Shown here one piece after another: positions 1-5,134 of a DNA stretch of 5,749 bases (position 1 is the stretch's first letter; the number at the start of each line of letters is the position of its first letter). Under the pieces are notes generated by a model. That model did no database searches, was not told the origin of the DNA, and worked only from the letters and a program-made list of their open reading frames with translations. The stretch is from Dehalococcoidia bacterium (GTDB taxonomy: Bacteria; Chloroflexota; Dehalococcoidia; GIF9; AB-539-J10), in NCBI GenBank assembly GCA_030627025.1, contig DAOUSX010000088.1, forward strand, positions 1 through 5,749, given 5' to 3'. The position numbers and the translations under genes are program-made.

Positions 1-988
1 TGCCCCGGCATCCGGCACAGGTATTCTTGTAATCACATTGCCCACATTCGCCCTTTAATTCCCTGGAGCGAAGTTGTTTTAATACCGATGATTCATTCCA
101 TATCTCCCGGATGCTTTTCTTTCTTATGTTGCCCAATTCAATTTGCAGCAGCATACAGGGATATACATCACCATTGGGACAAATTTTGATGTAGCCAAAA
201 GGCATGCCGGCAGCACAACCCCTGCCATAATAGGGAATGCGAGCTAAAAGCTCCGGAGAAAAATGTTTGGGCTTAATTTTTCTTTCCTGCAGGAGCAGGG
301 GATACATAGGACAGGCAGGCACTCTTATAATGATAGGACAGTCTATCTGGGCTTGAGCTAGCCACTCCATTATTTGTTTCCTTTCCTCAGGGCTTAGCGA
401 CTCACCGCGACATTTTGTTTTCGCTCTGCCTGCCTCTACCAGGTCGAAGAACTCGGCAGCATCGGCGCCACTCTCCACAGTCAGCTTTAGCATATCGGGA
501 ACTTCGGATAGTGTTTGCTTTCTAATAACCATGCCAAATTGAAATGGCAGCCCTACATCTTTGCAGGATGCTGCTCCGCTCATTGCCTGGTAAAAAGCCC
601 CTTTCTTACCACGAAAGGTATCGTGAACCTCGCCTCTAACGCTATCTATAGAAATTGCCACTGATTGGACACCAGCCCCCTTTATCCTCTCAGCCATGGC
701 TCTATCAATAAGCATCCCGTTGCTGCCGATGCCTGTCATTAAACCCTTACCTGAGGCATAGGAAGTAATCTCCAGGAAATCGGGACGGCATAAAGGCTCA
801 CCACCATCCAGGACAAGAAATTTTGCTCCCCAATCCGCCAGCTCATCGATAAGCTCCCTGGCTTCCTCTGTTGATAGCTCATCGCTTGATGCCTCTTCCG
901 TAGCCTCGGCATAGCAATGCTTGCAGCTTAGATTACATTTGCTGGTGATGCCGTAAGAGACCATGAATGGTGGCGGTATATCAGTCAT
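1..988 (-). CDS. Radical SAM/SPASM domain protein, NirJ/AhbD-like (3' end beyond window)
   Basis: Reading from the ATG at 988 to the left edge gives 329 residues without a stop, so the C-terminus is missing. Residues 18-25 (CNLSCKHC) are the CxxxCxxC motif that binds the SAM-cleaving 4Fe-4S cluster, and GGEP at 62-65 is the usual SAM-contact motif. The C-terminal part is a SPASM domain for auxiliary clusters: C258, then a G-x4-C step ending at C278 (GDVYPC), then C315-x2-C318-x5-C324-x2-C327. The LGNIR and EIW motifs at about 285-297 and the CGQC/CAGCR tail resemble NirJ, AhbC/AhbD (heme d1 and siroheme-dependent heme synthesis) and the cofactor-modifying relatives, but peptide maturases share the architecture. 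The first eight bases overlap the end of the MFS gene, and a GGGAGGAG site supports this start. It is presumably cytoplasmic. The fold is certain; the substrate is unknown. Confidence 0.9.
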   Translation of the reverse strand, partial: MTDIPPPFMVSYGITSKCNLSCKHCYAEATEEASSDELSTEEARELIDELADWGAKFLVLDGGEPLCRPDFLEITSYASGKGLMTGIGSNGMLIDRAMAERIKGAGVQSVAISIDSVRGEVHDTFRGKKGAFYQAMSGAASCKDVGLPFQFGMVIRKQTLSEVPDMLKLTVESGADAAEFFDLVEAGRAKTKCRGESLSPEERKQIMEWLAQAQIDCPIIIRVPACPMYPLLLQERKIKPKHFSPELLARIPYYGRGCAAGMPFGYIKICPNGDVYPCMLLQIELGNIRKKSIREIWNESSVLKQLRSRELKGECGQCDYKNTCAGCRG

Positions 989-2165
989 TTTCTCCTCCCA
1001 CGATAACTTCTCTCTGTGGTAAGCCTGTCTTAACCAGTGCCATGACGGCAATTATAGCCGCAATTGGCATCAATGTGCTCAGATGCATGGCAAGACTGGT
1101 TCCAACTTCCCTGGCTAACACCCCTGTAATAGGAGCACCGACCGCCACACCTAAGGTGATTAACGCATGGAATATCCCCATTGCAGTTCCTCTTTCGCCT
1201 TTCTCAGTATTATCGGAAATTAGCGCCAATGCAGAGGGAAGTATGCACCCCATTCCTATCCCCTGCAACATACCCAGCCCTATCAATTGTCCAAAGCTTG
1301 TGACCATGGGAATCAAATTTATAGCGATTACAAGCAGTGACAGACCTATAAGGGAGGGGATTTTACGCCCTACCTTATCCGATAAAAGTCCTGCAGGATA
1401 GCTGAAGGCGGCACAAGTTGCTGTTACTGCTACCATAACCATGGCGACATGAAAAGCTGTCATGCCTAAGTTCACCATGTAACTGGGTAATAAGACGGTT
1501 ATGACACCCATCATAAACCACTGAGAAAAGATAGCGGCATAAGAGGCGATATTTGCCTTCTTTACTGCTATTACACCTATTCTTTTAAAATCTATACTTT
1601 CGGCTTTCCCCTTCGCTTCAGTTTGGGGAAGCAAAAATGCCAAAATTACAGCAGCTAGTAACAACGCACTCCCGGTGTAAAAAACCATATTAAATCCGGC
1701 CGGGTTACGCATAATGATTCCACATATCATCATGCCGATAAGCGGAGCCAGGCCCATGGCTATCGCATAAAATCCCATACTTCTCCCTCTTTTCTCCATT
1801 GGGGAATAATCAGCAACCATAGACGCAGTTGCCAGTCCTAAAACTGCCCCACTAAGCCCATGAAGCCCTCTGACCACAAAAAGATGTTGGGAAGTACTGC
1901 ACAATGTATAAACAAACATACATATAGCATCGCCGCCAAGACCAATGATTAGGGGAATTTTGCGACCAAACTTATCGATTAATGGGCCAAACACAATGTT
2001 TGCTGGAGTATTTATAATGGAATACATACCAATGATAAACCCAGCGATAGCCACAGTAGCTCCTAAACTATCGGCATAAAGCCGCATTATAGGAACAGTC
2101 ATCTGGGTATCAATAAATCCGAGGAAAGTTATGACGAAAACCAATAGCAGTAGCTTCTTATTCAA
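981..2165 (-). CDS. MFS transporter, DHA1-type drug/solute efflux permease
   Basis: A 394-residue membrane protein of the usual 12-helix Major Facilitator length. The loop between helices 2 and 3 carries motif A (GPLIDKFGRK, residues 60-69), repeated in the C-terminal half as GLLSDKVGRK (259-268), the mark of the ancient six-helix duplication. Helix 5 has the glycine/proline-rich AMGLAPLIGMMICG stretch (136-149) resembling antiporter motif C, pointing to proton-coupled export. A charged cytoplasmic linker lies at about 182-205. The start is TTG at 2165; no ATG occurs further upstream before an in-frame stop, and the next ATG (codon 22) would remove helix 1. A weak AAGGG lies about 10 bases upstream. 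The stop overlaps the radical SAM start by 8 bases (ATGACTGA), so the two are co-translated and the exporter may serve the product or substrate of that enzyme. The substrate cannot be read from sequence. Confidence 0.92.
   Translation of the reverse strand: MNKKLLLLVFVITFLGFIDTQMTVPIMRLYADSLGATVAIAGFIIGMYSIINTPANIVFGPLIDKFGRKIPLIIGLGGDAICMFVYTLCSTSQHLFVVRGLHGLSGAVLGLATASMVADYSPMEKRGRSMGFYAIAMGLAPLIGMMICGIIMRNPAGFNMVFYTGSALLLAAVILAFLLPQTEAKGKAESIDFKRIGVIAVKKANIASYAAIFSQWFMMGVITVLLPSYMVNLGMTAFHVAMVMVAVTATCAAFSYPAGLLSDKVGRKIPSLIGLSLLVIAINLIPMVTSFGQLIGLGMLQGIGMGCILPSALALISDNTEKGERGTAMGIFHALITLGVAVGAPITGVLAREVGTSLAMHLSTLMPIAAIIAVMALVKTGLPQREVIVGGEND
992..999 (-). promoter_or_regulatory. Strong Shine-Dalgarno of the radical SAM gene
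   Basis: On the minus strand GGGAGGAG lies just before the ATG at 988; its GGAGG core leaves a 5-base spacer. It sits inside the last codons of the MFS gene, so the downstream gene can be loaded with ribosomes independently as well as by coupling. It fixes the radical SAM start at 988. Confidence 0.85.
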
Positions 2166-2207
2166 TCGCAGTATTCCCTTGGTAACTCTGATATGCCTTG
2201 ACTAACG

Positions 2208-2241
2208 AGAGCAAAATCTCATCCTGCAATAATCTTGCTCT
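2208..2241. repeat. 7-bp inverted repeat abutting the 9-bp hairpin
   Basis: AGAGCAA at 2208-2214 pairs exactly with TTGCTCT at 2235-2241, enclosing 20 bases. Its right arm ends at the base before the neighbouring 9-bp repeat, so a transcript toward the MFS gene could form two stacked hairpins. A 7-bp match over this span can arise by chance. Confidence 0.35.
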
Positions 2242-2266
2242 GCGCTGATTTCGCCTCAATCAGCGC
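2242..2266. repeat. Perfect 9-bp inverted repeat (hairpin or operator)
   Basis: GCGCTGATT at 2242-2250 and AATCAGCGC at 2258-2266 are exact reverse complements around a 7-base loop. Neither strand has a T-run after the stem, so it is not a standard intrinsic terminator. It lies about 75-100 bases upstream of the MFS start, where a leader hairpin or a repressor operator would be plausible. Confidence 0.6.
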
Positions 2267-2367
2267 TAAAATAGCACTACAGCCACAGTTGACATCAAAT
2301 GTGCAGTATATCATGCCAGGGCTATTTCTAATGCATTCTTAGCGATTTTTGGGGGATCCGCTTGAAG

Positions 2368-2943
2368 TCAGAAAGTAAGATGCCTAGGCTTGGCCTTACG
2401 CCTGAAGTAATAAACGACACATGCTACAATCAGTATTCCAACGGGAATGCCGACAATCAATCCTACACTGGTGCCGGCTTCTACCTCTTCCCCTGTCGAC
2501 ACCAGAAGGCGGATATAATAATTCACCACCAGGAATTCCCTTTCTTCAGGGGCAACCCTCAGCCATATCTCCCAATCCTTACCCGCCCACTTTTGATTTG
2601 GTGGTACGGTAACTGTGACCTCCGTCCTAGCCTCGGAGTTAGCTCCCACCTCAACACTTTGGGGAGAAAAACTTATCCAGCTCTCATCGGGAAACTCAGC
2701 TCTCCCCTCCCTTCTTTCTGATTCCTCAGGATTATAAGTGGTTAACGCAAAAGCATGATCTGCATTCTCTTTATTACGAATAGTAAGGTTAAATTGGGCT
2801 ACTTCACCAGGAGACAGGTTTGCTATTTCTACCTCCGCTGGCGATACACTGAAGCTCTGAGCTTGAACTATAGCAGGCATCAGGATAACTGCAATTAACA
2901 AAACTAGAGTAAGCCAGACGAGGTGTTTGCTCTGTTGCACCAT
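2368..2943 (-). CDS. Secreted Ig-like (NEW3/DUF916-like) domain protein with C-terminal membrane anchor
   Basis: The 191-residue product has a Sec signal peptide (hydrophobic core about 8-25, likely cleavage after VQA at 28). An extracytoplasmic beta-rich domain follows at about 30-150, beginning FSVSPAEVEIANLSPGE and continuing with alternating strands such as VAQFNLTIRN and ARTEVTVTVPP. A transmembrane helix lies at about 158-180, and the tail RRKAKPRH should face the cytoplasm. The opening SPxE..LSPGE..xFxLxIxN resembles NEW3/COG1470-type Ig-like domains and the DUF916 part of WxL-interacting proteins; this is similarity by eye only. The gene starts at an ATG sharing one base with the stop of the preceding gene (TGATG) and has no ribosome site of its own, so it probably depends on termination-reinitiation. 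It is therefore made together with the two small secreted proteins and could anchor or assemble them. No enzyme motif is seen. Confidence 0.8.
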   Translation of the reverse strand: MVQQSKHLVWLTLVLLIAVILMPAIVQAQSFSVSPAEVEIANLSPGEVAQFNLTIRNKENADHAFALTTYNPEESERREGRAEFPDESWISFSPQSVEVGANSEARTEVTVTVPPNQKWAGKDWEIWLRVAPEEREFLVVNYYIRLLVSTGEEVEAGTSVGLIVGIPVGILIVACVVYYFRRKAKPRHLTF

Positions 2944-3491
2944 CAGGCAGCTACCGCACTTATGGTGACATGGGTTTGCATCGTTGTGTCACCCACTGAG
3001 AAATAGCCAGGGTTACTCCCAAAATCAGGCCAAGGAGTTAGCAATTTCAATCTGAATTGCTTAGCATCCTCAGGTCCAGGAGATATGCCACTGTAAAACG
3101 CGGTTTCATTCTTAGTGATCTGGATATAATCACCCATATCTGAACCCCTGAACCATAGCGCATACACTCCTACGTCATTTCCATCGCTGCTCAATGTCCA
3201 TACATATGTAGAGTCATAAACACACACAGCATCCTCACCAGTGATAAAAGTATTGACATTGCAATTGCTGGTGGGGTCAACAGTCAAGGTGAACTGCGTT
3301 GGGTCTGTCTCATATTCTGTGTTCGGGCTTACAGTTCCGAAGCTCCAATTTGCTGGAGTTAGATTGATGGAAAACTCCTTAGCTCCGGTCATGGTAATGG
3401 TTATGCTGCCACTATCCTGCGCTGTCGCTGGCAAACACGGAATTAGAACCAGAATGATTGCCAATAAAATAGTTATAATACCTAACTTCAT
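2943..3491 (-). CDS. Small secreted beta-rich surface protein (paralogue B)
   Basis: I place the start at the ATG at 3491 (182 residues) because GGAG lies 6 bases upstream; the ATGs at 3506 and 3503 lack a ribosome site. Residues 1-24 are a signal peptide ending PATA. The mature part is strand-rich: WSF at 49-51, NTEYETD at 57-63, ITGEDA at 83-88, WTL at 98-100, YALW at 110-113, ITK at 125-127, QFRLKLLTP at 145-153, TMQT at 170-173 and the terminal ISAVAA. These blocks recur in the same order in the upstream gene, so the two are paralogues. Cys77 and Cys90 could form a disulfide. Cys19 follows Pro, so it is not a lipobox. There is no sortase signal or membrane anchor. The stop overlaps the start of the anchored Ig-like protein by one base. 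I do not recognise a named family; a fibre, pilus-like or S-layer-associated subunit is possible. Confidence 0.78.
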   Translation of the reverse strand: MKLGIITILLAIILVLIPCLPATAQDSGSITITMTGAKEFSINLTPANWSFGTVSPNTEYETDPTQFTLTVDPTSNCNVNTFITGEDAVCVYDSTYVWTLSSDGNDVGVYALWFRGSDMGDYIQITKNETAFYSGISPGPEDAKQFRLKLLTPWPDFGSNPGYFSVGDTTMQTHVTISAVAA

Positions 3492-3497
3492 TTCCTT

Positions 3498-3501
3498 CTC
3501 C
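3498..3501 (-). promoter_or_regulatory. Shine-Dalgarno deciding the start of paralogue B
   Basis: GGAG on the minus strand lies 6 bases before the ATG at 3491, within GGAGAAGGAAATG. The ATGs at 3506 and 3503 are preceded by an AT-rich stretch without purine-rich complementarity, so the shorter product is the likely one. Confidence 0.65.
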
Positions 3502-3526
3502 ATCATATCAATTTCAAATCATTTCA

Positions 3527-4114
3527 TTAAGCAGCCACTGCACTTATGATAATAGTAGTTTGCATTGTCCTGCCACCGATAAAATAAGTAGGAGTTAGCA
3601 GCTTTAATCCAAATTGCTCAGCGTCGCCATGAGCTCTAAGGTTTAACATGCCTTTAGTATTCTTAGTCCATTCCATAGCGGTTTCCGTTTTAGTAATAAG
3701 GCTATAGCTGTCTGCTGTATCACCCTTTATGTGATACCAAAGGGCATAGACATTCTTGGCATTATCCCCACTACCGCTTAGAAACCACTTATACTCATAA
3801 TCAGGAGGATGATCGACCCATTTAGCATCATCCCCCTTAATGAATATAGTCATATTACTGTTCCCCTCATTGGTTATAGTGCACCAACTTGCTGGGAGGT
3901 CGGTTTTATATGTGGTGTTTAAGCTCACAAATCCTCCCTCGCCCTCCAGCTTCCATTCTGTCTTATCCAAACTGATGGCCATCACCGATTCTGTGTTCAC
4001 GGTGATGGTTGTTCCACCAGTGCTGTTATCTTCAGCCATCACCGGCAGATAAGCGATCGCAGCTAAGATAATAGCTAACAGAATGGTTATAACTCTTATC
4101 TTCATCTGTTGCAT
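3527..4114 (-). CDS. Small secreted beta-rich surface protein (paralogue A)
   Basis: First gene of the surface cassette. I use the ATG at 4114 (195 residues). A TTG at 4129 would add five residues but sits almost at the predicted transcription start. An ATG at 4105 would match the MK start of the paralogue, and neither ATG has a good ribosome site. Residues 1-27 are a signal peptide (hydrophobic ITILLAIILAAIAYLPVMA). The mature chain has WKL at 54-56, NTTYKTD at 66-72, IKGDDA at 92-97, KWFLSG at 109-114, YALW at 123-126, LITKTETA at 139-146, QFGLKLLTP at 167-175, TMQT at 183-186 and terminal ISAVAA, all matching the next gene. It has one cysteine and no anchor or sortase signal. It is probably exported and retained by a partner, perhaps the single-TM protein two genes on. 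No known name; structural role inferred. Confidence 0.78.
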   Translation of the reverse strand: MQQMKIRVITILLAIILAAIAYLPVMAEDNSTGGTTITVNTESVMAISLDKTEWKLEGEGGFVSLNTTYKTDLPASWCTITNEGNSNMTIFIKGDDAKWVDHPPDYEYKWFLSGSGDNAKNVYALWYHIKGDTADSYSLITKTETAMEWTKNTKGMLNLRAHGDAEQFGLKLLTPTYFIGGRTMQTTIIISAVAA

Positions 4115-4138
4115 CGTTAATTTGCGCAAAACCTCTCT

Positions 4139-4168
4139 ATGATAGGCAATTTGCCATTACTGCGTCAA
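4139..4168 (-). promoter_or_regulatory. Candidate sigma-70-type promoter of the surface cassette
   Basis: The minus strand has TTGACG (-35, 4163-4168) and TATCAT (-10, 4139-4144), each one mismatch from consensus, with an 18-base spacer. Transcription would begin near 4132, giving a leader of about 18-28 bases before the ATGs at 4114 and 4105. It lies in the 3' half of the gap after the prenyltransferase gene, where the next operon should start. It is predicted by eye only. Confidence 0.45.
4145..4155. promoter_or_regulatory. Palindrome in promoter spacer, possible operator
   Basis: GGCAATTTGCC is a perfect 5-bp inverted repeat around one central base, directly abutting the predicted -10 box in the spacer. 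A repressor bound there would block the promoter. Short palindromes arise by chance, so the placement is the main argument. Confidence 0.3.
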
Positions 4169-4246
4169 TACTTTGGGGTCCATTCTATGGAAAAGTTTAA
4201 CGCAAAATATCAAGGTACCGTTTTCGTGTAACCTAGCAAACAAGCA

Positions 4247-5134
4247 CTACAGCAGCCAGACATCCAGGCACATGGTGATAAAAATGATGCCAAGGTAGGG
4301 AAAGGCAGTCAGCTTATATACCTGCCAGGCTGATTTTGAGCTCCGCGAGCTTAACAGGCGAAGACAGGCAGAAACCAGCAAGATACCCAGGATATTAGCC
4401 ACTATCAGATAAAAAAGATGGAAATGGCAGGCAAAGAAGACAAAGATGGAACCCCCATAAAGGAGAAGGGACAAGCCAAAGAGCAACTTCACCGACTTAT
4501 TAACCTCCCAATCCAGGGGGAAATAATATAGCCCGGCCTGGCGATAATCATCTCGATAAGCAACCATAACGCTCCATACATGCAGCGGAATCCAGACAGC
4601 AACCAAAAGGCAAATAGACAGGATTTGAAGGTCAAATACCGGTCTTATGGCAAACCAACCGATGAGCACAGGGACACAGCCTGCGACTATCCCCAGGAAA
4701 ACTTCCAGAGAAGTTTTCCGCCACAGCGCTGCGGCTATAACACCAATGACGCCAAACATGAAGCACCAGGGATTGACAACCCAGGCTAAGGTTAGCCCGA
4801 TAACTATCAAGGCGATAATCAACGGGAGCGATTTTTCTGGGGGGTAAATACGCTTTGATGGCAAGGCTCTAAGGCAGGTCCGGCGCATCCTGGCATCGAT
4901 ATCACGGTCGAGATAGTTGGTAAGCCCATTACACCCGGGAACGCCACAGGCGATAGCGATTGCGGCCAGAATGAATTCCCGAAAAGGGAAGGCGCCTCCA
5001 GCAGCGATAATGCCTCCCGAAGCGATCAGCGCAGCGATAGCGCCCATGAGAAAATGCAACCCCGATTCCCGGGGCTTCAACACCTCAATGTAACTCCGGA
5101 CAGGTTTTGCCTTGCTGGCAACAACCGAATTCAT
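4247..5134 (-). CDS. UbiA-superfamily prenyltransferase, heme O synthase (CtaB/CyoE)-like
   Basis: A 295-residue polytopic membrane protein, the usual length for UbiA-superfamily enzymes, which move a prenyl chain from a polyprenyl diphosphate to an aromatic or heme acceptor using Mg2+. The first diphosphate motif is NYLDRDIDARMRRT (73-86), closest to the DRDIDAxMxRT signature of protoheme IX farnesyltransferase. The second is YRDDYRQAG (193-201), matching the CtaB DYxxAG loop and preceded by PLHVW (183-187) where CtaB has PPHFW. Two deviations stand out: the position four before D76 is Thr72 rather than Asn, and the common RPL after the RT is RAL (89-91). The ATG overlaps the aroB stop as ATGA, with no close ribosome site, so translation is coupled. 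Substrate could be heme or an aromatic ring; the fold is confident, the exact reaction is not. Confidence 0.85.
   Translation of the reverse strand: MNSVVASKAKPVRSYIEVLKPRESGLHFLMGAIAALIASGGIIAAGGAFPFREFILAAIAIACGVPGCNGLTNYLDRDIDARMRRTCLRALPSKRIYPPEKSLPLIIALIVIGLTLAWVVNPWCFMFGVIGVIAAALWRKTSLEVFLGIVAGCVPVLIGWFAIRPVFDLQILSICLLVAVWIPLHVWSVMVAYRDDYRQAGLYYFPLDWEVNKSVKLLFGLSLLLYGGSIFVFFACHFHLFYLIVANILGILLVSACLRLLSSRSSKSAWQVYKLTAFPYLGIIFITMCLDVWLL

Larger units (their letters stand above)
2166..2367. other. Intergenic region upstream of the MFS gene
   Basis: This 202-base gap separates the surface-protein cassette from the MFS/radical SAM pair. It holds two adjacent inverted repeats (2208-2241 and 2242-2266) but no T-tract terminator and no promoter I would defend. 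The best minus-strand pair is TTGATG with TATTTT at a 19-base spacer, which is weak. Short open stretches in all three minus frames translate to protein-like peptides, including a 31-codon ATG frame at 2219-2314 and a 33-codon TTG frame at 2158-2259 that overlaps the MFS start. Neither has a ribosome site. The region may be a regulatory leader, a decayed gene or plain spacer. Confidence 0.5.

Noticed and set aside
2289..2294. Plus-strand TTGACA in the gap as a -35 box
   Set aside because: No acceptable -10 occurs at 16-18 bases, and no plus-strand gene follows.
2341..2367. Hairpin just after the anchored-protein stop (AGCGAT with ATCCGCT)
   Set aside because: The pairing is imperfect and short, and there is no T-tract in the direction of transcription.
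2362..2721. 119-codon plus-strand frame, and the other plus-strand frames across the window
   Set aside because: They lie antisense to well-supported minus-strand genes, have no ribosome sites and translate to low-complexity or unrecognisable sequence.
3435..3437. Cysteine near the end of paralogue B's signal peptide as a lipobox
   Set aside because: The context is LIPC, with Pro before Cys, and a normal ATA cleavage site follows. A lipoprotein is unlikely.
4127..4129. TTG start for paralogue A
   Set aside because: A GAGAGG lies only two bases away, too close, and the predicted transcription start is at about 4132. Downstream ATGs align better with the paralogue.
4213..4234. Possible terminator after the prenyltransferase gene (AGGTTAC with GTACCT)
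   Set aside because: The stem is only six pairs with a bulge and is not followed by a T-run, only by TTGATATTTTG. Too weak to call.
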